25,439 nt of DNA from an uncultured Anaerobutyricum sp. (GCF_934307085.1 NZ_CAKRCF010000042.1:1-25439), one strand, 5' to 3'; positions 15,129 through 22,557 are shown, counted from the first letter of the stretch. Notes: a model not told the origin generated them from the letters alone. Numbers and translations: made by a program.

Positions 15129-17072
15129 TCAAAATCTCTGCCCTAACAGTGTATTGTAAATGTTTATTTTGCCGTATCCCCATTCCCGATTCGGGTATTC
15201 ATACGGTCCGTCTTTCACCGCTCCCTGTATAAGATATGTTCTCATATTCTGTCCATTCATAAACCGGTCATATTCGGCAACAAATGCCCATTCCTGCATT
15301 AGTGCCCCGATTCCTGCACCAAATGCTGCTGACACACTGCTTCCACTTCGCACCCGTTCTCTCCCGCTTAGTCCGCCCGTAGCATCTGTTCTTGAAATGC
15401 CCGGTATGCTTACAGAAACTCCCGGAACTGCAAGGTCTGGGACGATTCTTCCATCTCTTGTATATCCCTTGCTTGCCCTAACATACAGTCCACCTGTTGT
15501 TACATCATATGGAGAGTAGGTAATGGCATATTGAGCATTTCCGGGGGATGTAACTGTCTGCTCAGAAGTTGGATTGATAAAAACAGTTTCTTCTTTTAAG
15601 AAGTTACTTATTGGCATCCAAATGTCATATTGCTTTTCTCCATTTCCTGTTCCATAAACCAATAGTTTCCAAATACCTGAAACAATATTTTTGAAGTTCA
15701 TTCGAATTACCTGAGATCCACCTATCGTTGCTCCTGGAAAAGAACGTATTTCCAGTAAAGTATTTTCCGGAAAGAAACGTATACTCCGAAACTCACCCAT
15801 TTTAAGTTGCATTCGCTCAATATTTTCACCGCCAGGAGAAAGAATTCCGACTGTGTATACATTTGGTTCATCGCCCCAAAGTTCCATTATAAAACCATTT
15901 TCCCCCTCTGCCACATTAAAATCTACCGTCTGATACTGTTCCTCCCTCCGAATTGTTCCGTGAAAATGGTGTCCGCTGATTCCTTCATTTCCACCTGCAA
16001 CATGAAAAACGATTTTAGGCAGTAAAGAAAGATAAGAAATATATCTCTCCAAACCATTTGCCCCGTTATGTCCTCCAAGATTTGTTCCAATTCCAAGGCA
16101 GATAGACACCGGCTTTCCAAGCTTATTTGCCACATTGATAACGTACCGCACCGCAAGCATTACATCATCTTCCTGGCATGACCACACTCCATCTGGAATC
16201 GAATAAAATTCCCGCAAATATTTCTTGCTTTGTTTTAACTTTACAACAACAAGTTCTGCATCTGGTGCTACACCGGAAAATCCCCTATCTATATCTTCTT
16301 TTCCCGCTGCGATGGCAGCTAGAAAAGTTCCATGTCCATTTTCATCAAAAGGGAGTTTTCTAATAAATTTACTACTAGTCAAGCTTTTTTTCTCTGATAC
16401 ATTTCTTATAAATTCTTCTCTTACCTCCTCATTTATATTATCCAAATTATTATTTTTACTATTACGCACTATATTATTTATGTTTTTTAAACTATCATTC
16501 TCACTATTGTCGTTTGTATTATCTACATCATATGAATTGTTATTTTTATTATCATCGTTAGTATTACCTTGCAATATCTTATTTATTTCTTCTCTCGTCC
16601 ATTCCGTACCATAAAGAAAACCTTCCGGTCTTGCTCCACTCTGGTCACTTTGATCCCAAAGAGAGACAACTTTCGAACTTCCATCTTCATATAAAAAAAG
16701 AGAATCATCTAACTTGATTCCCGTATCAATAATTGCCACCAACGTTCCACTTCCACGATAACCAAGCTGCGGAGAACGCCGGACTCGCAAAACCCCTGTC
16801 TCTTCTAATTCTTCCGAAGCCATTAGACCGTAACATTTTGGAATCATGTTATAACGAAATCTTCTGTCCCCTCCTGTAAGTGGATTATCGGAGCGTATAT
16901 AAATAATTGACTGATTATAACCGATTGGAAATACACAATAATCAGAAAGTTCATTTTCGAAAAGATTCTCGTCAAGGATATAATCTATGATGTATTCCTG
17001 ATAGCCTTCGTCGGCTGGTACTCCAATGCAGTCTTCTTCGTTTAGCATAGTTTTCAATTCATTTTGCGACAT
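15129..17072 (-). CDS. S8 (subtilisin-family) serine peptidase with Asn/Asp-rich insert
   Basis: A 647-residue protein with a full catalytic triad: Asp in 'LVAIIDTGIKLDD' (about D116), His in 'DENGHGTFLAAIAAG' (about H247) and Ser in 'SGSSVSAAFGAGIGA' (about S579). The Ser motif GSSVSAA departs from the usual GTSMA/SAP. The N-terminal ~100 residues resemble a Csp-type prodomain. No signal peptide is apparent, which fits Csp-like peptidases of spore formers, where they process germination factors or act in the spore coat/cortex, though many Lachnospiraceae carry several uncharacterised copies. Residues ~170-215, between the Asp and His segments, are a low-complexity Asn/Asp run. GAGGAG precedes ATG 17072. 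It is monocistronic and ends against a LysR remnant. Confidence 0.88.
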   Translation of the reverse strand: MSQNELKTMLNEEDCIGVPADEGYQEYIIDYILDENLFENELSDYCVFPIGYNQSIIYIRSDNPLTGGDRRFRYNMIPKCYGLMASEELEETGVLRVRRSPQLGYRGSGTLVAIIDTGIKLDDSLFLYEDGSSKVVSLWDQSDQSGARPEGFLYGTEWTREEINKILQGNTNDDNKNNNSYDVDNTNDNSENDSLKNINNIVRNSKNNNLDNINEEVREEFIRNVSEKKSLTSSKFIRKLPFDENGHGTFLAAIAAGKEDIDRGFSGVAPDAELVVVKLKQSKKYLREFYSIPDGVWSCQEDDVMLAVRYVINVANKLGKPVSICLGIGTNLGGHNGANGLERYISYLSLLPKIVFHVAGGNEGISGHHFHGTIRREEQYQTVDFNVAEGENGFIMELWGDEPNVYTVGILSPGGENIERMQLKMGEFRSIRFFPENTLLEIRSFPGATIGGSQVIRMNFKNIVSGIWKLLVYGTGNGEKQYDIWMPISNFLKEETVFINPTSEQTVTSPGNAQYAITYSPYDVTTGGLYVRASKGYTRDGRIVPDLAVPGVSVSIPGISRTDATGGLSGRERVRSGSSVSAAFGAGIGALMQEWAFVAEYDRFMNGQNMRTYLIQGAVKDGPYEYPNREWGYGKINIYNTLLGQRF

Positions 17073-17383
17073 AAATAGATGGACTCCTCTACTTTATAAT
17101 CAAGTATATGCACTTACTATTTAATTAAATAGCAACAAAAACCTGCTTTTTTGTCCATTTTCTATAATAAATGTTTAAATATCTACCCGTAATTTTCTTT
17201 TCCGTCCCTTGAAAACTGTCTTTTCAAGTGTTAACATATTATTAAATAAAGACTCTTTTCTGAGCATTCCTAAATATTTCACAACTCTGTATAGCTCTGA
17301 ATGATTATGAAAATAGTTACAAATAAAAGCAAACACTTTAATATTCATTAATTTTAGCGTTGAAAGTTTTGGAGGCATTTCCT
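17073..17383. other. Divergent AT-rich spacer between the S8 peptidase and Crh-like gene
   Basis: About 310 nt without a credible gene. It must hold promoters for both divergent genes. CTTGAAAA and TTTTCAAG (about 17198-17218) form a short perfect inverted pair. No strong consensus -35/-10 pair is evident by eye. Confidence 0.4.
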
Positions 17384-17647
17384 GTGATTACAAAAACCAT
17401 TAACATTAATTCCATGGATAAAATTAAAACTTTTGTAGACATAATTAATAAATTTAACGGACGTTTCGATTTAGTATCTGGCTGTAGCATCGTTAATGCA
17501 AAGTCTATTATGGCCATTTTCAGTCTTGATATTTCCCGTCCGGTTTATCTCTATATCTATAATGAAGAATCCGCAGAACACGTAATAAAAGCATTAGCAG
17601 AATTTGAAGTCAATGCTTTACAAACTCAAGAACAATTATTGGCGTAA
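17384..17647 (+). CDS. HPr-like protein lacking the phosphorylatable histidine (Crh-like)
   Basis: The 87-residue product starts at GTG 17384 behind a good GGAGG. It aligns with HPr along most of its length: 'FVDIINKFNGRFDLVSG' and 'IVNAKSIMAIFSLDIS' match the HPr helix A end and the VNAKSIMGIMSL region, including Ser41 (equivalent to the regulatory Ser46). The active-site loop G-L-H-A-R-P is replaced by I-N-S-M-D-K, so both His15 and Arg17 are missing. Phosphotransfer from Enzyme I is thus impossible, while HprK-type Ser phosphorylation and CcpA co-repressor binding remain conceivable. This is the logic of Bacillus Crh, but convergently derived here. It is monocistronic with a terminator hairpin right after the stop. 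Confidence 0.75.
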   Translation: MITKTININSMDKIKTFVDIINKFNGRFDLVSGCSIVNAKSIMAIFSLDISRPVYLYIYNEESAEHVIKALAEFEVNALQTQEQLLA

Positions 17648-17721
17648 ATAGTAATTAAACAAAATCACTACGCGATGGCCTGCCAAGGCTGTGGCGCAGC
17701 GATTTTGTTCAATTACTATTT
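17646..17721. terminator. Palindromic element B with AAATAGTAATT ends (bidirectional terminator)
   Basis: AAATAGTAATTAAACAAAAT (17646-17665, to 17668) pairs with 17699-17721 with two mismatches around a 30-nt GC-rich loop that itself contains CTGCCAAGGCTG-type pairing. The arm spans the stop codons of the converging Crh-like and cyclophilin genes. It shares its end sequence and size with element A (14860-14932). Confidence 0.65.
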
Positions 17722-18237
17722 CTCAATCTTCTCTGGTTCTGGATATTCTTCTCCCTGTGTATCTACAGTTACAGAAGCCATTACCTGTTTTTCATATGGA
17801 GAATCCATGAAAGTCTTTACAGATGCAATCTTATCTACTACATCCATTCCCTCAATTACTTTACCAAATGCTGCATACTCTCCATCAAGATGTGGAGCTG
17901 CTTTATGCATGATAAAGAACTGGGATCCTGCAGAGTTTGGCATCATGGAACGAGCCATAGAAAGCACACCTGCTTCATGTTTTAACTGATTTGTAAATCC
18001 ATTATTGGAAAATTCACCTTTAATACTGTATCCAGGGTTACCTGTTCCGTTTCCAAGGGGACATCCTCCCTGAATCATGAATCCTTTGATTACACGATGG
18101 AAAATAAGTCCATCATAGAATCCTTTTTTAATTAAGGAAATAAAGTTATTTACTGTGTTTGGTGCAATCTGTGGATATAATTCTGCTTTGATTACATCTC
18201 CATTTTCCATTGTAATTGTAACGATTGGGTTTGCCAT
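17716..18237 (-). CDS. Peptidyl-prolyl cis-trans isomerase, cyclophilin type
   Basis: The enzyme accelerates prolyl isomerisation during protein folding. The 173-residue protein is a single-domain cytosolic cyclophilin without signal peptide. It shows 'NNFISLIKKGFYDGLIFHRV' then IKGFMIQGGCPLGNGTGNPG (the Arg and Gln of the active site), 'GVLSMARSMMPNSAGSQFFI' and HLDGEYAAFGKVIEGMDVVD. AAAGGATG precedes the start. It is divergent from the HAD phosphatase gene and convergent with the Crh-like gene. Confidence 0.93.
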   Translation of the reverse strand: MANPIVTITMENGDVIKAELYPQIAPNTVNNFISLIKKGFYDGLIFHRVIKGFMIQGGCPLGNGTGNPGYSIKGEFSNNGFTNQLKHEAGVLSMARSMMPNSAGSQFFIMHKAAPHLDGEYAAFGKVIEGMDVVDKIASVKTFMDSPYEKQVMASVTVDTQGEEYPEPEKIEK

Positions 18238-18317
18238 TATAGTTCATCCTTTCTTTTTTAGAAATATCGCAAAATATCTGATTTTTGCTTCATTCTTTTT
18301 CATAATTTGCTTTTAAC

Positions 18318-18346
18318 ATCATAACATATTTTTTGATATTTTCCAA
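18318..18346 (-). promoter_or_regulatory. Promoter of the cyclophilin gene
   Basis: On the minus strand TTGGAA (18341-18346) and TATGAT (18318-18323) are separated by 17 nt, about 80 nt upstream of the start codon. A good sigma-A-like promoter. Confidence 0.6.
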
Positions 18347-18358
18347 TCCACGGTTTTA

Positions 18359-18367
18359 TGATATAAT
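18359..18367 (+). promoter_or_regulatory. Extended -10 promoter of the HAD phosphatase gene
   Basis: TG-A-TATAAT (18359-18367) is a perfect -10 with the extended TG element, about 75 nt before ATG 18442. Its upstream sequence overlaps the cyclophilin -35, making this a compact divergent promoter. Confidence 0.6.
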
Positions 18368-18441
18368 ATCTAATCAAATTTTAAAAATTACTTCGTCTTG
18401 CAGACCATTACGAATATTTTTACGAAAGGACATTTTACACT

Positions 18442-19251
18442 ATGACTAGAAAATTATTGTTTTTTGACATTGACGGTACACTCCTCGCCGGAGGTATTCC
18501 AGGATATATTCCAGATAGTGCAATTGAAGCTTTAAAACAGGCACAGGCAAATGGACATTATATCTTTATTAACAGCGGACGTACATATGGTTTCATGCCA
18601 GAGGCTATTAAAGAGTTTCCTTTTGATGGTTATATCTGTGGCTGCGGCACAGAAGTTATTTTCCATGGAGAAACTCTTTATCATTACGACCTTGATGAAG
18701 AGTTAAAACGTGGGCTGGAAAGCATTTTAGAACAATGCAAGATTCAAGCAGTATATGAAGGCCGCAAATCCTGCTATTTTCAGAATATTAAAAATCCATT
18801 TGCTCCTATTACTGCCATTCGTAATTCTTACGCACATACAAAGATGGATCATCCTGTAAGATTCTTTGATGATCCTGTTTTAGACTTTGATAAATTTATC
18901 ATTTTGACTGATGAAAACAGCAACCTTGATTTATTCCATGAACGCATAAAAGAGCATTTTGATTTTATCGCAAGAGAAGAAATGCATCCTTACGGTTTTG
19001 AAGAAGTTATTCCAAAAGGGTGCTCTAAAGCTGGTGGTATTGATTATATTGTAGAACGTTTAGGTGAATCTTTAGACGACTGCTATGTATTCGGAGACAG
19101 CAATAATGATTTGTCTATGCTTACGCATGTAAAGAATAGTATTGCAATGGGGAATTCTTATCCAGAGGTACTGGCGAATACATCTTATATCACTACACCA
19201 ATTGACAGAGATGGGATTAAGAATGCGTTGAAGCATTTTGGGTTGATTTAA
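18442..19251 (+). CDS. Cof-type HAD-IIB family phosphatase
   Basis: The 269-residue protein carries all HAD motifs: motif I LLFFDIDGTLLAGG (nucleophile D9, acid/base D11), motif II 'FINSGRTYG', motif III Lys in 'IPKGCSKAGGIDYIVERLG' and motif IV 'YVFGDSNNDLSML'. The insertion between motifs II and III corresponds to the C2B cap of Cof/YidA-type hydrolases, which dephosphorylate sugar phosphates, pyridoxal phosphate or FMN. The exact substrate is not readable. CGAAAGGA precedes the ATG with suitable spacing. Confidence 0.9.
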   Translation: MTRKLLFFDIDGTLLAGGIPGYIPDSAIEALKQAQANGHYIFINSGRTYGFMPEAIKEFPFDGYICGCGTEVIFHGETLYHYDLDEELKRGLESILEQCKIQAVYEGRKSCYFQNIKNPFAPITAIRNSYAHTKMDHPVRFFDDPVLDFDKFIILTDENSNLDLFHERIKEHFDFIAREEMHPYGFEEVIPKGCSKAGGIDYIVERLGESLDDCYVFGDSNNDLSMLTHVKNSIAMGNSYPEVLANTSYITTPIDRDGIKNALKHFGLI

Positions 19252-19367
19252 TTTATTTGACAGACAGATGCCTGCAAAGAGATAGAATTTCTGGAAGACT
19301 GCAATCAAAAAAATTGATTTGGAAACGTAATCGGTGAAATAGTTTTCCCTCCCTCAGTCAAAGTCAG
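19251..19367. repeat. Short element with ends shared with 7256-7342
   Basis: It begins at the HAD phosphatase stop with ATTTATTTGACAGA and ends CAGTCAAAGTCAG, preceded by CCCTCCCT. The left end overlaps the coding stop by one base. It resembles the region after the SorC gene at 7256-7342 at both ends and in its position between converging genes. The interior is only loosely similar. Confidence 0.35.
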
Positions 19368-19497
19368 CTCCTAAAGAGAGAAGAAGCCCTATATTTGGGA
19401 CCTTAGCACGAGGATTGAATATAAACATTCAACCCACAGCAATAGAGTCTGGTGCGCTACCTGTCACAAATATAAGGCTTCTTCTCTCTTTAGGAGC
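19367..19497. repeat. 131-nt palindrome with a structured 69-nt loop downstream of modC copy 2
   Basis: GCTCCTAAAGAGAGAAGAAG (19367-19386, to 19397) pairs with 19467-19497: 31 bp with a single mismatch. The 69-nt loop contains a second hairpin, GGATTGAAT / ATTCAACCC, and a possible TAGCAC / GTGCGCTA pairing, so the RNA would be branched. It may terminate modC2 transcription or be a miniature element or structured RNA; ordinary terminators have much smaller loops. Confidence 0.55.
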
Positions 19498-19519
19498 GTC
19501 TTCTTACCTGCAATAACTA

Positions 19520-20620
19520 CTATTTCAACAAAATAATATGTTCTACCGGTAATTCCACCGTTTCTGGAACTTTTTCCCCAATTTCCTGCCACTCTTTTTT
19601 CGTAACTTTCCACCACAGCGGACTCGTACTTTTTCCGCTTTTATTTTGTAAAATAAGATACATCTCAAATGGTGCTTCAGAAATGCGTTCTAACTGGCAT
19701 TTCATCGTATTCAACTTTATAGATTCATTTAAATCCATATCTTTTAAATCTGCATCTTTGGAGACTATCGGACGAATTTCGTGTGCTCGGATTCCTACAT
19801 GGGTAAGATTTGATGGAATCTCTGTCTGTTCAGGGAAAGTGAGTTTTACATCCCAATCGGATGCATATACTTCATGTGTGCCAGTTTTTATGGCATAGGA
19901 AATATTTTTACAGCCAGTAAGTCTCGCTGCATTAACTGTTCCTGGATTATCAAAGATGTCTCTGGTCTTTCCAACAGTTTCTAAGATTCCCCGATGCATA
20001 ATAACGGTATCACTGCACATTTGGTACACTTCGTCTCTACTGTGTGAAACCATGATAACCCCTTTTTTAAATTGATTTAAGTATGTCATCATTTCCTGCA
20101 TTAATTTTTCTTTTAAATAAGCATCTAATGCAGAAAATGGTTCATCTAACAATAAGAACTTTGGCTCAGCTGCCATCATACGGGCAAGGGCAGCTCTTTG
20201 CTGCTGTCCACCAGAGATGCGAATTGGATAGGAATTTTCCAGTTCTTTTATGTGGAACTGTTCTAAGAGGCGTTCCACGATTTCTTTTTTCTCTTGTTTT
20301 GACTTGCCTGATGCTGCAAGTCCTGCCTCGATATTCTGCCTTACTGTCATGTGCGGGAATAGTGCATAATTCTGAAAAAGATATCCCACTTTACGCTTCT
20401 GTGGTGAGAGGTTGATGCCTTGTTCTTTATCGAAAAGCACTTCATCATCAAGGACAATTCTTCCATCATCTGGTGTCTCAATTCCTGCGATACATTTTAA
20501 GGTCATACTTTTTCCACAGCCGGAAGAACCTAAGAATCCGACAATACCTTCATCCATATCAAAATCTACAGCCAGCTCAAAATCTTTTAATTTCTTTTTA
20601 ATGTGAACGGATAATGCCAT
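19520..20620 (-). CDS. modC: Molybdate ABC transporter ATP-binding protein ModC (copy 2)
   Basis: A 366-residue paralogue of the protein at 2652-3740. Walker A GSSGCGKS, signature ISGGQQQRAALARMM, Walker B FLLLDEPFSALD and the H-loop VSHSRDE are all intact, so it should be a working ATPase. The C-terminal TOBE-like domain is the divergent part: 'IVSKDADLKDMDLNES' replaces a shorter segment in copy 1. Only 4 nt separate modB copy 2 from this start. Both copies are uninterrupted, so neither is a pseudogene. Retention of both suggests dosage, different conditions or different oxyanion preference, which sequence does not resolve. Confidence 0.93.
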   Translation of the reverse strand: MALSVHIKKKLKDFELAVDFDMDEGIVGFLGSSGCGKSMTLKCIAGIETPDDGRIVLDDEVLFDKEQGINLSPQKRKVGYLFQNYALFPHMTVRQNIEAGLAASGKSKQEKKEIVERLLEQFHIKELENSYPIRISGGQQQRAALARMMAAEPKFLLLDEPFSALDAYLKEKLMQEMMTYLNQFKKGVIMVSHSRDEVYQMCSDTVIMHRGILETVGKTRDIFDNPGTVNAARLTGCKNISYAIKTGTHEVYASDWDVKLTFPEQTEIPSNLTHVGIRAHEIRPIVSKDADLKDMDLNESIKLNTMKCQLERISEAPFEMYLILQNKSGKSTSPLWWKVTKKEWQEIGEKVPETVELPVEHIILLK

Positions 20621-20624
20621 AATT

Positions 20625-21293
20625 CTAGCCCTTCTTTTCCATAGAAAAATAATTCATACATACAACTACAATAAAGGAAATTCCTACAAGAATCGCTACA
20701 TACTGCCCTGCTTCCTGCATTTTTCCTGATGCAACTGCCGAATATACAGCTAATGGCAGTGTTCTTGTCTTTCCTCTGATATTTCCAGCAATCATTGCTG
20801 TTGCTCCAAACTCTCCAAGTCCTCTGGCAAATGCAAGAACTGCTCCGGAAATAACTCCCGGCCATGCAATCGGCATCTGCACTTTCCAGAAAATGTTCCA
20901 CTCGCTCATTCCAAGTGTTCTTCCTGCAGAAAGCACATCGGGATTCACCTGTTCAAAGGCTCCTCTTGCTGACCGATACATTAACGGGAATGAGATTACA
21001 ACCGCAGCTAATACGGTCGCTCCCCATGAGAATGCAATTTTTACTGCAAAATATTCAATAAAAAACTTACCAATCGGTCTTCTCATTCCGAAAATATATA
21101 GTAAAAAAAATCCTGCCACTGTAGGCGGAAGCACAAGCGGCAGGGTAAATAGCCCATCTAATATTGTTTTCATCGTCTTACTCTTAAGACGGAAAACAAG
21201 CTGGGCTGCAGCCACCCCCAAAAAGAATGTAATAATAATACTGAGGGTAGCTGTCTTTAAAGATATAATAATTGGTGATAAATCCATTGTCAT
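20625..21293 (-). CDS. modB: Molybdate ABC transporter permease ModB (copy 2)
   Basis: The 222-residue membrane permease is nearly the same as copy 1, with conserved 'TLPLVLPPTVAGFFLLYIFG' and the EAA loop 'GRTLGMSEWNIFWKVQMPIA'. An in-frame ATG six bases upstream (21299) would add two residues (MYMTMDLS), but the only Shine-Dalgarno-like stretch, GGCTGG, directly touches it, whereas 21293 has workable spacing and matches the copy 1 start. It lies 22 nt downstream of modA copy 2, a shorter gap than the 46 nt in copy 1. Confidence 0.92.
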   Translation of the reverse strand: MTMDLSPIIISLKTATLSIIITFFLGVAAAQLVFRLKSKTMKTILDGLFTLPLVLPPTVAGFFLLYIFGMRRPIGKFFIEYFAVKIAFSWGATVLAAVVISFPLMYRSARGAFEQVNPDVLSAGRTLGMSEWNIFWKVQMPIAWPGVISGAVLAFARGLGEFGATAMIAGNIRGKTRTLPLAVYSAVASGKMQEAGQYVAILVGISFIVVVCMNYFSMEKKG

Positions 21294-21315
21294 ATACATC
21301 CAGCCTGTCTTTTAA

Positions 21316-22167
21316 TTATTCGTTAATTGTGAATCCAGCTTTTTCTAAGATTGCCTTTGCTTCATCTGTCTGAAGGAAATCTTCAAAAGCTTTTGCTGCG
21401 TCTTTATGTGTAGAAGAAGAAACGGTACCTACTGGGTAAATTACTGGTGTCTGCATCATAGAATCTTCTGCTGTTGCTACGACTTCTACTTCTTTGTCAT
21501 CACCATTTGTATTCTCTGTCTGTGCATCTGTTGCGTATACGATACCTGCGTCAGCACTTCCCTCTGCAACCCAGCTTAATACCTCTGTTACGCTTGCTCC
21601 AAGACTTGCTTTCTTCTCAACTTCATCGTAAACACCTAAGTTTGTAAGAATTTCTTTTGCGTATTTACCTGCTGGTACGCTTTCAGGATCACCGATTGCA
21701 ACTGTTTGTGCCTTTGTGATATCCTTGAAGCTCTTAATTCCTAACTTAGAATCCTTAGGTGTGATTAATACAACATCGTTCTTTAATAAGTCAACAACAG
21801 TATCTTTATCTACAAGATTCTCATCTACTAATGTATCCATATTGGATGTTGCTGCAGAGAAGAAAATATCTGCATCTAATCCTGATTCAATCTGCTGCTG
21901 TAAATCTCCTGAACTTGCGTAAGTTCCTTCTACCTTTATTTCCGGATTCTCTTTCTCAAATAAAGGAATCAGCTCATCATCAAATGTAGCCTGAAGACTT
22001 GCTGCAGCAGCTACAGAAATCTTAGTCTGCCCACCTTCCGTTGCAACCTCTGTTGTTCCTTCTGCTGCACCCTTGTTAGATGAACTTCCACATCCCACAC
22101 AGGATAAAACCATACATGCTGCTAAAGCTGCAGCGCCAATTCTCTTCACAAACTTCATGTTTCTCAT
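21316..22167 (-). CDS. modA: Molybdate-binding lipoprotein ModA (copy 2)
   Basis: The 283-residue substrate-binding lipoprotein has signal 'LAACMVLSCVGCGSSSN' and the same binding-pocket motifs as copy 1: AAAASLQATFDDELIP, YASSGDLQQQIESG, 'AIGDPESVPAGKYAKE' and 'VLSWVAEGSADAGIVYATDA'. The two ModA proteins have equal length and differ mainly in the signal region and scattered surface positions. GGAGG precedes the ATG; this ribosome-binding site is stronger than in copy 1. It is the first gene of its operon behind a conserved consensus promoter. Confidence 0.93.
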   Translation of the reverse strand: MRNMKFVKRIGAAALAACMVLSCVGCGSSSNKGAAEGTTEVATEGGQTKISVAAAASLQATFDDELIPLFEKENPEIKVEGTYASSGDLQQQIESGLDADIFFSAATSNMDTLVDENLVDKDTVVDLLKNDVVLITPKDSKLGIKSFKDITKAQTVAIGDPESVPAGKYAKEILTNLGVYDEVEKKASLGASVTEVLSWVAEGSADAGIVYATDAQTENTNGDDKEVEVVATAEDSMMQTPVIYPVGTVSSSTHKDAAKAFEDFLQTDEAKAILEKAGFTINE

Positions 22168-22174
22168 AATTTCC

Positions 22175-22204
22175 TCCTCGTTTTATAATGTTTTATATTG
22201 TTTT
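22175..22204 (-). promoter_or_regulatory. 10-bp-phased repeats in the modA copy 2 leader
   Basis: The minus strand reads AAAACAATAT, AAAACATTAT, AAAACGAGGA, the same three-unit, 10-bp-phased arrangement as copy 1 (5319-5348). Changes fall mostly at the tenth base of each unit while the AAAACA core is kept, as expected for a protein-binding site. Confidence 0.5.
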
Positions 22205-22219
22205 GTTTCGTTTCATTAC

Positions 22220-22248
22220 ATTATATTTCATGCACCAGAATTTGTCAA
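22220..22248 (-). promoter_or_regulatory. Consensus sigma-A promoter of modABC copy 2
   Basis: Minus-strand TTGACA (22243-22248) and TATAAT (22220-22225) with 17-nt spacing, and a spacer nearly identical to copy 1. Upstream of the -35 the two copies diverge quickly, marking the edge of the conserved control region. Confidence 0.85.
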
Positions 22249-22449
22249 TGAATATGCGGCAAAAACTAACAATTTTTAATTATTACTAATAATTTTTAAT
22301 TTGCCAAATATAAGAGCCAAAGCTGACACCCGAGAGGAAAAGCGATACCCTATATTTGAGGATGAAAATTGAAGTCTACTGCTTGCTCTGGAATTTTTAA
22401 AATTCAGACAAACAGTTTGTTATATCTTTGGAGCTTCGTCTGTCATTTA

Positions 22450-22557
22450 TCACTGAATTAAATCAGAATAAATAATTTTTCCCATATTTTCTACGTTGTA
22501 GCCGCCGAGTCCGGCTACTTCTTTTTGATATTCTAAGGAAAATATACGAATTATACA
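22450..22557 (-). pseudogene. 3' remnant of a second HTH-PBP regulator gene
   Basis: The minus-strand frame reads SLEYQKEVAGLGGYNVENMG then KIIYSDLIQ and TGA. The regulator at 7447-8472 ends SPEYQKEVAGLGGYNVENMG then KIIWIDEE, and the two DNA segments are nearly identical over about 50 nt. Upstream of this tail a few residues (IIRIF) still resemble the parent, then a stop interrupts the frame and nothing further matches. Only the last ~30 of ~340 codons remain. It lies 283 nt upstream of modA copy 2 on the same strand, where an intact regulator would be expected. Confidence 0.85.

Noticed and set aside
16225..16614. 129-residue plus-strand frame opposite the Asn-rich part of the S8 peptidase
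   Set aside because: It is a Leu/Ser/Phe-rich antisense shadow of the Asn/Asp codon run, with no start signal.
17175..17378. 67-residue minus-strand frame upstream of the Crh-like gene
   Set aside because: It sits in the divergent promoter region, has no good ribosome-binding site, a low-complexity Lys/Arg-rich sequence and no recognisable family.
22168..22450. Molybdenum-cofactor (Moco) riboswitch upstream of modA copy 2
   Set aside because: The region between promoter and start is only about 50 nt, too short for the aptamer, and the stretch upstream of the promoter shows no recognisable Moco core.
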